The notes under the pieces were generated by a model. That model was not told the origin of the DNA. It ran no database searches and worked only from the letters and a program-made list of their open reading frames with translations. A program made the translations under genes and the position numbers. This document shows positions 56,270 to 64,000 of a DNA stretch of 64,000 bases, one piece after another. The stretch is from NCBI RefSeq assembly GCF_004345245.1, contig NZ_SLUQ01000001.1, positions 310,001-374,000 of the forward strand, given 5' to 3'. The stretch is from Rhizobium sp. BK251 (GTDB lineage: Bacteria > Pseudomonadota > Alphaproteobacteria > Rhizobiales > Rhizobiaceae). How positions within the stretch are numbered: position 1 is the first letter of the stretch; every line of letters begins with the position of its first letter.

Positions 56270-57103
56270 ATGGCCTCGTTCAACTCCATTTCTCCGGAAA
56301 AACTGGCACGCCTGCTGGGTACGCAGAAGACGCCCGCGATCATCGACGTACGCGACCACGACGACTTTTCGGCCGCCCCCTATCTGCTGCCGTCGTCGAT
56401 GCGCCGCGACCATGCCCGGGTTGCCGATTGGGCGGCTGAATTCAAGGGGCAGAGCGTCGTCGTGCTGTGCAAGCACGGTGCAAAGCTTAGCGAAGGTGTC
56501 GCCGCCTGGCTGAGGCTTGCAGGCGCCTCGGCGGAGGTGCTGGAAGGCGGTCTCAGCGCCTGGGAGGAACTGAAGATGCCGCTGGTTCCGGTCGCCATCC
56601 TGCCGGGCGGCAACGCCTTCGGCGGGTCGCTGTGGGTGACCCGTGCGCGACCCAAGATCGACCGCATAGCCTGTCCGTGGCTGATACGCCGTTTCGTGGA
56701 TCCGGCGGCGCGGTTTCTCTATGTCACCGCCTCCGAAGTCGAGGCCGTTGCCGAACGCTTCGGCGCGACGCCTTTCGACGTTGAGGATGTGTTCTGGAGC
56801 CATCGCGGCGAGGATTGCACCTTCGATACTATGGTCAAGGAATTCCGCCTCGGTTTCCCGGCCCTGCAGCATGTGGCTCGCATCGTCCGGGGAGCGGACA
56901 CCAACCGGCCGGATCTGGAACCGGAGGCCGCCGGGCTCTTCGCCTTGTCGCTCGGGCTGTCCCGCCTGTTTGCGGAGGATCTCGAACAGCTCGAGGCGGG
57001 CATGCTCCTCTATGATGCGCTTTATCGCTGGGCGCGCGACGCCACGCAGGAAAAGCACGACTGGGTCTCCCATGGGGCAGGGCGGAGCAGGAATCGTGAA
57101 TAG
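56270..57103 (+). CDS. chrB: ChrB-type chromate resistance protein with N-terminal rhodanese domain
   Basis: 277 residues. Residues ~8-115 are a rhodanese domain (TPAIIDVRDHDDFSAAPYLLP; active loop VVVLCKHGAKLSEGVAAWLR with Cys67; GGLSAWEELKMPL). Residues ~125-265 are the ChrB C-terminal domain (RARPKIDRIACPWLIRRFVDPAARFLYV, DVEDVFWSHRGEDCTFDTMVKEF). Classical ChrB has a different N-terminal part acting as a DNA-binding chromate sensor, so this fusion may act enzymatically rather than as a repressor. AGAAGGGA precedes ATG 56270. It overlaps chrA. Confidence 0.88.
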   Translation: MASFNSISPEKLARLLGTQKTPAIIDVRDHDDFSAAPYLLPSSMRRDHARVADWAAEFKGQSVVVLCKHGAKLSEGVAAWLRLAGASAEVLEGGLSAWEELKMPLVPVAILPGGNAFGGSLWVTRARPKIDRIACPWLIRRFVDPAARFLYVTASEVEAVAERFGATPFDVEDVFWSHRGEDCTFDTMVKEFRLGFPALQHVARIVRGADTNRPDLEPEAAGLFALSLGLSRLFAEDLEQLEAGMLLYDALYRWARDATQEKHDWVSHGAGRSRNRE

Positions 57104-58538
57104 CGGTGTCGTGGTCGAAGAGGTCGCGGTCGCTCCCTCGTTTCGGGAGGCAACCCGCGTCTGGGCAAGGATCGGCTGCCTCAGCTTCGGCGGGCCTGCC
57201 GGGCAGATCGCGTTGATGCACAAGACCTTGGTGGAGGAGAAGCGCTGGATTTCCGAGGAGCGCTTCCTCCACGCCCTCAACTATTGCATGCTGCTGCCTG
57301 GCCCTGAGGCCCAGCAGCTTGCGACCTATGTCGGTTGGCTGATGCATGGGGTGCGCGGCGGCCTCGTTGCCGGGCTGCTGTTCATCCTGCCCGGCTTTCT
57401 CGTCATCCTCGGTCTGTCGGCGGCCTATGCGCTCTTCCAGGAGGCGAACTGGCTCGCCGTCCTGTTCTTCGGGCTGAAGGCGGCGGTGCTGGCGATCGTC
57501 ATCGAGGCGGTCATCAAGCTCGGCAGGCGGGCGCTGAAGGGGCGCCTGCATTATTGGATCGCGGCATTGGCGTTCCTTGCCCTTTTCCTCTTCAACATTC
57601 CGTTTCCGCTGGTGGTAATCGCCGCCGCTTTCGCCGGCTTCGCCATCGCCCGCTATCAGATATTGAGCGGTTCTTTCCCTCCGCCTTCATCCGTCCCGGA
57701 GAGCGATGTCATCGACTTGCAGGCTCGGCCGATGCGCTCCGGTCTGTCGCGGACGGTCGGCGTGTTGGCATGCTGGGCGCTGATATGGCAGGCGCCGATC
57801 CTGCTGATCGTGGCTCTAAACGCACCGCAGGATGTCATCGCCGAGGCGCTCAGCGGCCAATCCAATGTCTTCGGCGCGATCTTCTCCTTCTTTTCCCGCA
57901 TGGCGGTCGTCACCTTTGGCGGCGCCTATGCCGTCCTTTCCTATGTCGCGCAGGTGGCAGTGGAACACTACGCCTGGCTGCGGCCCGGCGAGATGCTGGA
58001 CGGGCTGGCGCTTGCCGAGACGACTCCGGGGCCTCTGGTGCTCGTCCTCTGCTATGTCGGCTTCCTTGCCGGTTTCCGGAATCCGCTGGGCATGGATCCG
58101 CTGCTCGGCGGCTTTCTCGGTGCGACGCTTGCAGCCTGGGCGACCTTCGTGCCGAGCTTCATGTGGATCTTCGCCGGCGCTCCCTATGTGGAGCGGCTGC
58201 GCGGCAATCGGCTTCTCTCCGCTTCGCTTGCCGCGATCACCGCGGCGGTCGTCGGCGTCATTCTCAATCTCGCGATCTGGTTCGGCCTGCATGTGCTTTT
58301 TGCAAAGGTCGACCGCATCGCCCTGCTGACCCATACGGTTTCGCTGCCGGGCAACGAGACCGCAGAAATGCCCCTCATGGCCGTTGCCTGGCCGGACTGG
58401 CGTTCACTGGATGTGGCCGCGCTGCTCGTCTTCGTCATGGCTGCCTTCCTCATCTTCAGGCTCAAGCTCGGCATGACAAAGGTACTGGCTTTCTGTGCGA
58501 TTGCGGGTCTGCTACTGCGTGGCCTCAACCTGATCTAA
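57096..58538 (+). CDS. chrA: Chromate efflux transporter ChrA
   Basis: A 480-residue CHR-family membrane carrier exporting chromate. The two homologous halves are typical of long-chain ChrA. First half: IGCLSFGGPAGQIALMHKTLVEEKRWISEERFLHALNYCMLLPGPEAQQLATYVGW. Second half: MAVVTFGGAYAVLSYVAQVAVEHYAWL followed by LALAETTPGPLVLVLCYVGF. About ten to twelve membrane segments are present. The start is taken as GTG 57096 behind GGCGGAGCAGG, overlapping the chrB stop; ATG 57072 is an alternative. Sulfate-mimic oxyanion export is the known family role. Confidence 0.93.
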   Translation: MNSGVVVEEVAVAPSFREATRVWARIGCLSFGGPAGQIALMHKTLVEEKRWISEERFLHALNYCMLLPGPEAQQLATYVGWLMHGVRGGLVAGLLFILPGFLVILGLSAAYALFQEANWLAVLFFGLKAAVLAIVIEAVIKLGRRALKGRLHYWIAALAFLALFLFNIPFPLVVIAAAFAGFAIARYQILSGSFPPPSSVPESDVIDLQARPMRSGLSRTVGVLACWALIWQAPILLIVALNAPQDVIAEALSGQSNVFGAIFSFFSRMAVVTFGGAYAVLSYVAQVAVEHYAWLRPGEMLDGLALAETTPGPLVLVLCYVGFLAGFRNPLGMDPLLGGFLGATLAAWATFVPSFMWIFAGAPYVERLRGNRLLSASLAAITAAVVGVILNLAIWFGLHVLFAKVDRIALLTHTVSLPGNETAEMPLMAVAWPDWRSLDVAALLVFVMAAFLIFRLKLGMTKVLAFCAIAGLLLRGLNLI

Positions 58539-58703
58539 GGATATCGGGGTGTGCGGCGCCGGTTGACCGGACGTTGCCTCTGCGCCCCCGCGTGAAGCGA
58601 AAAGCACAGTTGCGGCTTTTTCAGACGGCTCCGGCAAAATCCCTTGCCATCCCCGCTGTCCTTTGCGATGTCACGCCTGACTGAGCGAAATCGGGAAGCA
58701 GGC

Positions 58704-59552
58704 ATGGCCAGACAGATAGCGAGTTTTGCGGAAATCACGGATCATTATGACGTGGTCCTCTGCGACGTGTGGGGCGTGCTGCACAATGGCGTCGATGCCT
58801 TTCCGAAAGCGTCGGAAGCGCTGGAGAGGGCAAGGGCTGCCGGCCTCACCGTGGTCCTCATCACCAATTCCCCGCGCATTGCGCCCCAGGTCGTGGCGCA
58901 ATTGCGCCAGATCGGCGTGCCCGATGGCGCCTATGACCGCATCGTGACCTCCGGGGACGTGACACGGGTGCTGATCGCCGAGGGACCGAAGAAGGTCTTC
59001 CTGCTCGGCCCGGACCGAGATCTCGCGATCATCGAGGGTCTGGACGTCGAGCGCGTTTCGGCGGAAGAGGCCGACTCGATCGTTTGCACCGGCTTCTTCG
59101 ACGATGAGACCCAGGTGCCCGAAGACTATACGGACATGCTGAAGGCCTTCCAGGCGCGTGGCGTGCCGATGATCTGCGCGAACCCCGACCTGGTGGTCGA
59201 GCGCGGCCACCGCATCATCCCCTGCGCCGGCGCCATGGCCGCCTACTACAACCAACTCGGCGGGGCGACCCGCATCGCCGGCAAGCCACACAAGCCGATC
59301 TACGAGGCGACGCTTGCGGCGGCGCGCGAGGTTCGCGGTGATTTCCCGATGAAGCGCGTGCTTGCCATCGGCGACGGCATGCCGACCGACGTGCGCGGCG
59401 CACTCGACTACGGCCTCGACCTGCTCTACATCAGCGGCGGCATCCACGCGCAGGAATACACCTTGAACGGAAACACGGATGAAGCGCTCCTCAATGCCTA
59501 TCTCGAAGGGCAGGGAGCAAAGCCGCTCTGGTGGATGCCGCGCCTTGCCTGA
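58704..59552 (+). CDS. HAD-superfamily subfamily IIA hydrolase upstream of ribF
   Basis: A 282-residue phosphatase of the NagD-like group (resembling TIGR01459). Motif I is VVLCDVWGVLHNG (DVWGVLHNG instead of the usual DxDG), motif II is VVLITNSPR, motif III Lys is in RIAGKPHKPIYEATL, and motif IV is VLAIGDGMPTDVRGALDYG. The C2-type cap sits between II and III. It lies 21 bp before ribF, a pairing frequent in alphaproteobacteria as I recall. A role as a flavin-pathway phosphatase is plausible but unproven. ATG 58704 has GGAAGCAGG; an earlier ATG at 58668 is possible. Confidence 0.85.
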   Translation: MARQIASFAEITDHYDVVLCDVWGVLHNGVDAFPKASEALERARAAGLTVVLITNSPRIAPQVVAQLRQIGVPDGAYDRIVTSGDVTRVLIAEGPKKVFLLGPDRDLAIIEGLDVERVSAEEADSIVCTGFFDDETQVPEDYTDMLKAFQARGVPMICANPDLVVERGHRIIPCAGAMAAYYNQLGGATRIAGKPHKPIYEATLAAAREVRGDFPMKRVLAIGDGMPTDVRGALDYGLDLLYISGGIHAQEYTLNGNTDEALLNAYLEGQGAKPLWWMPRLA

Positions 59553-59573
59553 TGCCTGTGGGATACCCGGCCG

Positions 59574-60557
59574 ATGACTGTTTTCCACCGCAATGAAACC
59601 CGCGATCCGCTCCCGCCCCATCTGAAGGGCGGGGTGGTTGCCATCGGCAATTTCGACGGCGTCCATCGCGGCCACCAGTCGGTGCTGAATCGGGCGCTCG
59701 AAATCGCGGCCAAGCGGGGGATACCGGCGCTTGTTCTGACGTTCGAGCCGCATCCGCGAACGGTCTTCCGGCCGGATACACCTGTCTTCCGCCTGACTCC
59801 GGCGCCATTGAAAGCCCGCATCCTCGAAACCATGGGGTTCAATGCGGTCATCGAATATCCCTTCGACCGCGAATTCTCCCAGCGTTCCGCCGAGGACTTC
59901 GTGCACTCGATCCTCAGCGACTGGCTCGGCGCATCCGAGGTCGTCACCGGCTTCGATTTCCATTTCGGTCACGGGCGTGAGGGCGGGCCGGCCTTCCTCA
60001 TGGATGCAGGAAACCGCTACGGCTTCGGCGTGACGCTCATCGACGCCTTCCGCGATGAGAACACCGACGTGATCTCCTCCAGCCACATTCGCGCCCTGCT
60101 GAAGGAAGGCGATGTCGCCGAGGCAGCCGGCATGCTCGGCTACCGCTATACTGTCGAGGCGGAGGTCATCGGCGGCGAGAAGCTCGGGCGGACGCTCGGC
60201 TTTCCGACAGCGAACATGCAGCTCCCGCCCGAAACCGAGCTGAAAGCCGGCATCTATGCCGTGCATTTCCGGCGCGCGGACGGCACGCTCCGTGATGCGG
60301 TGGCAAGCTACGGCCGCCGCCCGACGGTGACGGAAAACGGCGCCCCGCTGCTCGAAACCTATGTCTTCGATTTCAGCGGCGATCTCTATGGGCAGGTCTG
60401 CGCCGTCTCCTTCTTCGGCTATCTCCGCCCCGAACTGAAGTTCGATGGGCTGGAACCGCTCGTCGCGCAGATCAGGCGCGACGAGGAAGAGGCGAGGGCG
60501 CTTCTTGCCGGTGTCCGGCCGCTTGACGACCTCGACCGGACGCTCTGTTTCGCGTAG
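59574..60557 (+). CDS. ribF: Bifunctional riboflavin kinase/FAD synthetase
   Basis: A 327-residue enzyme making FMN and FAD. The N-terminal adenylyltransferase domain has VVAIGNFDGVHRGHQSVLNRALEIA (HxGH-type site), LTFEPHPRTVF, FDFHFGHGREGG and the ISSSHIRALLKEGDV signature. The C-terminal flavokinase domain has RTLGFPTANMQLP and KAGIYAVHFRR, then VFDFSGDLYGQ. The ATG follows a HAD gene after 21 bp. No riboswitch is visible in this short gap. Confidence 0.96.
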   Translation: MTVFHRNETRDPLPPHLKGGVVAIGNFDGVHRGHQSVLNRALEIAAKRGIPALVLTFEPHPRTVFRPDTPVFRLTPAPLKARILETMGFNAVIEYPFDREFSQRSAEDFVHSILSDWLGASEVVTGFDFHFGHGREGGPAFLMDAGNRYGFGVTLIDAFRDENTDVISSSHIRALLKEGDVAEAAGMLGYRYTVEAEVIGGEKLGRTLGFPTANMQLPPETELKAGIYAVHFRRADGTLRDAVASYGRRPTVTENGAPLLETYVFDFSGDLYGQVCAVSFFGYLRPELKFDGLEPLVAQIRRDEEEARALLAGVRPLDDLDRTLCFA

Positions 60558-60567
60558 CCGCGCGCTC

Positions 60568-61782
60568 CTACGACGCCGCGAAGGCCGCCCGGGCCTTCTT
60601 CTGCGGCAAAGGCGGGAAGGCGAGGGCAATCCCCGCCGCTCCCAGCCCAACCAGCGCCGAGCCGATGAAGAGCCAGGAGTAGTTCCCGTAGGTATCGAAG
60701 ATCCAGCCGCCGATCAGCGGGCCGAAGGCCATGCCGAGGCTGGAGAGCATCGTTGCTGCGCCAAAGACGGTGCCGATGATGCGTGGGCCGAAATACTCCC
60801 GGGCGAGCAATGCATAGAGCGGCATCACCCCGCCATAGGCGCTGCCGAAGACCACGGCGAGCGCATAGAATTCGCTGAGATCGCTGACGGCGAGATAGGT
60901 GGCGAGCGCGCCCGCCTGGACGAGGAGGCCGGCGACGAGGACGGGCTTCACCCCGAGCCTGTCGGCAAGCGTCCCATAGAGCAGTCGTCCCCCAAGACCG
61001 GCCAGGCCCTCGACGCTGTAGATGCTGACGGCCGCCATCGGCGCGATGCCGCAGACGGTGGCGTAGCTCACCATGTGGAAGATCGGTCCGGAATGCGCGG
61101 CGCAGCAGGCGGCGAAAGTGAGACCCAGAACGATGAACTGCGGCGAGGCGAATACCTTGGAGAGGCTCACCGGGCCGTCGCTTGAGATCGAATTCGCAAC
61201 CGGCTCGTCGGCCGGCGCGTCCGGTCGGCGGCGTACGAGAAGGGCGGCGGGCACCATCAGCACCAGGGCACCGATGCCGATCATCATCATGGCCGGGCGC
61301 CAGCTGTATTCGGTGATGAGCCAGCGCGCGATCGGCGAGATGGTCATGGGCGCGACGCCCATGCCGGCCGAAACCAGCGAGACGGCAAGGCCGCGGTTCT
61401 CGTCGAACCATTCCGTCGTCGCTGCAATCATCGGCGCGAAGAAGGCGCTCGCGGAAAGGCCGACGAGCACGCCGTAGGTGAGCTGGAACTGGAACAGGGT
61501 CTCGGCCCGGCTCGCGAACACGAGCGCGAGGCCGAGGATGACCGAGCCGATGAGCACGACGGGCCGCGGCCCGAAGCGGTCGCTTGCAGCTCCCCACATG
61601 AAGCCGCCCACACCCATGACGATGAAATTGAGCGTCATCGCGCTTGCGATGCCGGCATGCGACCAATTGGTGGCCGTGGCGATCGGCTCCTGGAAGATCG
61701 CCAGTGAAAACATGGCGCCAAGCGCCACGCACGACATCAGCGCGCCTGCGCCGACGATGACCCAACGATAAGAACTACTCAT
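60568..61782 (-). CDS. MFS transporter, oxalate/formate-monocarboxylate-like group
   Basis: A 404-residue carrier with 12 predicted helices. Signature motif A appears as GAASDRFGPRPVVLIG after TM2 and again as GTLADRLGVKPVLVAG after TM8. The start MSSSYRWVIVGAGALMSCVALGAMFSLAIFQEPI resembles the OFA (oxalate:formate antiporter)/MCT-like branch. Substrate unassigned; given the bicupin elsewhere in the window, an organic-acid role is only a thought. The start is taken at 61782; the upstream in-frame extension to 61848 is unlikely. It is convergent with ribF, 10 bp apart. Confidence 0.88.
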   Translation of the reverse strand: MSSSYRWVIVGAGALMSCVALGAMFSLAIFQEPIATATNWSHAGIASAMTLNFIVMGVGGFMWGAASDRFGPRPVVLIGSVILGLALVFASRAETLFQFQLTYGVLVGLSASAFFAPMIAATTEWFDENRGLAVSLVSAGMGVAPMTISPIARWLITEYSWRPAMMMIGIGALVLMVPAALLVRRRPDAPADEPVANSISSDGPVSLSKVFASPQFIVLGLTFAACCAAHSGPIFHMVSYATVCGIAPMAAVSIYSVEGLAGLGGRLLYGTLADRLGVKPVLVAGLLVQAGALATYLAVSDLSEFYALAVVFGSAYGGVMPLYALLAREYFGPRIIGTVFGAATMLSSLGMAFGPLIGGWIFDTYGNYSWLFIGSALVGLGAAGIALAFPPLPQKKARAAFAAS

Positions 61783-62145
61783 GCCGACCTCACTCCCTCC
61801 TGAAAGATCCACGATTGCACGGGGCAGCACAATGCTTTTCCGGTGCATTCGATATTGAGACGTTTGAGGTCCACCGATTTCGACATCGCATCGATATTTT
61901 TGCCGCGCCGGGCGTGCGCTCCGCTGCGAATCCCCTCTTCCTTTTCCGGCGAAAAGCGCCTATGAACCGCCGATGATGACCCAGTTTCGGCTGTCTAGAG
62001 CAATACGAATTATTGGCCCGGCCTTCCGCGTGCAGTGATCTGCCGGAAGGTCCGGGTTTTTGGCGCTTCTCCCGAGCGCTTTTCCGTCACCGAAATTTCC
62101 GAACCGGATGCGCCCATTCGTGGCCAAGAGACGATTGTCAGGACA
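61783..62145. other. Intergenic region between divergent MFS and ileS genes
   Basis: 363 bp with no convincing protein frame. It should hold the ileS promoter. I saw no T-box or other riboswitch element; a moderately AT-rich patch around 61850-61900 is a likely promoter area for one of the divergent genes. Confidence 0.4.
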
Positions 62146-64000
62146 ATGACCGATACCGCCGACAAAATCGACTATTCGAAAACCCTTTATCTGCCCGAAA
62201 CCGACTTCCCCATGCGCGCCGGCCTGCCGCAGAAGGAGCCGGAGCTTGTCGCCCAATGGCAGAAAATGGACCTCTACAAGAAGCTGCGCGCCTCTGCCGC
62301 CGGCCGCGAGAAGTTCGTCCTCCATGACGGCCCGCCCTATGCCAATGGCAACATCCATATCGGCCACGCGCTGAACAAGATCCTCAAGGACGTCATCACC
62401 CGCTCCTTCCAGATGCGCGGCTATGACTCGAACTATGTCCCGGGTTGGGACTGCCACGGTCTTCCGATCGAATGGAAGATCGAGGAGGAGAATTACCGCT
62501 CCAAGGGCAAGGCCAAGCCCGACCTTTCCGAGCCGGCGGCGATGATCGAGTTCCGCCGCGAATGCCGCGCCTATGCCGAAAAATGGATCAAGGTCCAGAG
62601 CGAGGAGTTCAAGCGCCTCGGCATCGTCGGCGACTTCGAGCACCCCTATCTGACGATGAACTTCCATGCAGAAGCGCGCATCGCAGGTGAGCTCCTGAAG
62701 ATCGCGAAGAGCGGCCAGCTCTACCGCGGCTCCAAGCCGATCATGTGGTCGGTCGTCGAGCGCACGGCGCTCGCCGAAGCCGAGGTCGAATATGCCGATG
62801 TCGAAAGCGACATGATCTGGGTGAAGTTCCCGGTTGCGAAGGGTGCGGATGCGCTTGCCGATGCCTTCGTCGTCATCTGGACCACGACCCCCTGGACGAT
62901 CCCCGGTAACCGCGCGATCGCCTATTCGCTGAAGGTTGCCTATGGCCTCTACGAGGTCACGGCCGCCGAGAACGACTTCGGTCCGCGTCCCGGCGAAAAG
63001 CTGATCTTTGCCGACAAGCTGGCGGAGGAAAGCTTTGCCAAGGCAAAGCTGCAATTTAAGCGCCTGCGCGATGTGACCACCGCAGAGCTCGGTGCGATAA
63101 CCTGCGCCCATCCGCTGAAGGGTCTCGGCGGCGGCTACGATTTCCCGGTGCCGCTGCTCGCCGGCGATCACGTTACCGATGACGCCGGTACGGGCTTCGT
63201 GCACACGTCGCCCAGCCATGGTCGCGAAGACTTCGACGTCTGGATGGATCACGCGCGCGAACTGGAAGCGCGCGGCATCGAGACGAAGATCCCGTTCCCG
63301 GTCGACGACGGCGGCTTCTTCACCGCCGATGCGCCCGGCTTCGGCCCGGACCGCGAAGGCGGTCCTGCGCGCGTCATCGACGATAGCGGCAAGAAGGGCG
63401 ATGCCAACGATGCCGTCATCAAGGCGCTGATCGCGGTCGGCATGCTTTTCGCCCGTGGGCGGCTGAAGCATTCCTACCCGCATTCCTGGCGCTCCAAGAA
63501 GCCGGTCATCTTCCGCAACACGCCGCAGTGGTTCGTCTACATGGACAAGGACCTTGCGGACGGCACGACGCTGCGCTCGCGCGCCCTGAAGGCGATCGAC
63601 GACACCCGCTTCGTGCCCGCCGCCGGCCAGAACCGCCTGCGCGCCATGATCGAGCAGCGCCCGGACTGGGTGCTCTCGCGCCAGCGCGCCTGGGGCGTAC
63701 CGATCTGCGTTTTCGTCGATGAGCACGGCGAGACGCTGCAGGACGACGAGGTCAATGCCCGCATCCTCGCCGCCTTCGAGAAGGAAGGTGCGGACGCCTG
63801 GTTTGCAGAGGGTGCCCGTGAGCGCTTCCTCGGTTCGCGTTCCAACGAGCCTTGGACCCAGGTCACCGATATCCTCGACGTCTGGTTCGACTCGGGCTCG
63901 ACCCACACCTTTACGCTCGAGGACCGCCCGGACCTCAAGTGGCCGGCCGACGTCTATCTCGAAGGGTCCGACCAGCATCGCGGCTGGTTCCACTCCTCGC
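62146..64000 (+). CDS. ileS: Isoleucyl-tRNA synthetase, N-terminal two-thirds
   Basis: Class I synthetase charging tRNA-Ile; 618 codons are inside the window and the frame runs off the right edge. The HIGH motif is [15 protein letters not shown] at ~58-72. The editing (CP1) domain shows [18 protein letters not shown] and [14 protein letters not shown]. Also visible are [34 protein letters not shown] and [12 protein letters not shown] plus [13 protein letters not shown] near the edge. KMSKS lies beyond the window. ATG 62146 with AGGA gives the normal N-terminus [23 protein letters not shown]. Confidence 0.97.
   Translation, partial: MTDTADKIDYSKTLYLPETDFPMRAGLPQKEPELVAQWQKMDLYKKLRASAAGREKFVLHDGPPYANGNIHIGHALNKILKDVITRSFQMRGYDSNYVPGWDCHGLPIEWKIEEENYRSKGKAKPDLSEPAAMIEFRRECRAYAEKWIKVQSEEFKRLGIVGDFEHPYLTMNFHAEARIAGELLKIAKSGQLYRGSKPIMWSVVERTALAEAEVEYADVESDMIWVKFPVAKGADALADAFVVIWTTTPWTIPGNRAIAYSLKVAYGLYEVTAAENDFGPRPGEKLIFADKLAEESFAKAKLQFKRLRDVTTAELGAITCAHPLKGLGGGYDFPVPLLAGDHVTDDAGTGFVHTSPSHGREDFDVWMDHARELEARGIETKIPFPVDDGGFFTADAPGFGPDREGGPARVIDDSGKKGDANDAVIKALIAVGMLFARGRLKHSYPHSWRSKKPVIFRNTPQWFVYMDKDLADGTTLRSRALKAIDDTRFVPAAGQNRLRAMIEQRPDWVLSRQRAWGVPICVFVDEHGETLQDDEVNARILAAFEKEGADAWFAEGARERFLGSRSNEPWTQVTDILDVWFDSGSTHTFTLEDRPDLKWPADVYLEGSDQHRGWFHSS

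Noticed and set aside
58671..60650. A 659-codon minus-strand open frame
   Set aside because: Antisense to the HAD gene and ribF, both with complete motif sets; no domain visible in the frame itself.
61960..63993. A 677-codon minus-strand open frame
   Set aside because: Exactly antisense to ileS, whose motifs are unmistakable. Its translation is Arg/Asp/Val/Ala-rich, typical of antisense frames in GC-rich genes.

Overview
The window is a 64 kb stretch of GC-rich chromosome from an alphaproteobacterium, most probably a Rhizobiaceae member (Rhizobium/Agrobacterium/Sinorhizobium group). Pointers are plant-type GshA, the hisS-hisZ-hisG cluster with short HisG, a CIRCE-controlled groESL operon, a DUF3422 protein, a DUF1127 gene, an LpxQ-like outer membrane barrel and paired L,D-transpeptidases. 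The species assignment is inference; no rRNA is present. I saw no insertion sequence, prophage, CRISPR array or plasmid origin. The content is mostly core metabolism with small accessory modules and many divergent regulator/target pairs.

Layout. 1-3.6 kb: tetR-MFP-RND efflux operon on the minus strand, with a palindromic operator. 3.7-7.1 kb: oxalate decarboxylase-type bicupin, a 0.7 kb gap, then a two-gene unit of a CmoA-like carboxy-SAM synthase and a membrane ICMT-family methyltransferase. 7.4-9.8 kb: OmpR/QseC-type two-component system followed by a MliC-type lysozyme inhibitor. 9.8-14.1 kb: flavin monooxygenase, tRNA-Gln(CUG), Ppx/GppA with a long basic N-terminal extension, and rlmE. 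14.2-20.6 kb: MFS exporter, Tat-exported metallo-hydrolase, guaB, two small membrane proteins and a Tat-type dienelactone hydrolase. 20.6-23.2 kb: divergent oxyR/catalase. 23.3-28 kb: TetR, a LysR gene divergent from a DUF1127 gene, a DUF937 protein and gshA. 28-31 kb: rsmE, PiT phosphate transporter and Nudix hydrolase. 31.3-36.1 kb: quinone oxidoreductase/LysR pair, macrodomain protein, DUF3422 protein and a further LysR. 36.3-40.9 kb: glycolate oxidase glcD-glcE and glcF, split by a small gene on the opposite strand. 41-47.8 kb: tiny lipoprotein, outer membrane barrel, two L,D-transpeptidases, tag, HAD phosphatase, aldo/keto reductase and a copper-like periplasmic pair. 48-51.3 kb: hisS-hisZ-hisG. 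51.4-53.4 kb: DoxX, GST and a PAS-like protein. 53.9-56 kb: groESL. 56.3-58.5 kb: chromate module chrB-chrA. 58.7-64 kb: HAD phosphatase, ribF, an MFS carrier and the start of ileS.

Themes are oxidative and xenobiotic stress (OxyR/catalase, glutathione synthesis, GST, MAPEG, DoxX, quinone oxidoreductase, RND and MFS pumps, chromate efflux), envelope maintenance (L,D-transpeptidases, barrel, lysozyme inhibitor) and RNA modification/translation (rlmE, rsmE, tRNA-Gln, hisS, ileS). The least explained items are the CmoA/ICMT pair, the basic extension on Ppx, the small periplasmic gene inside the glycolate oxidase locus, and the DUF305/His-Met-Cys-rich pair.
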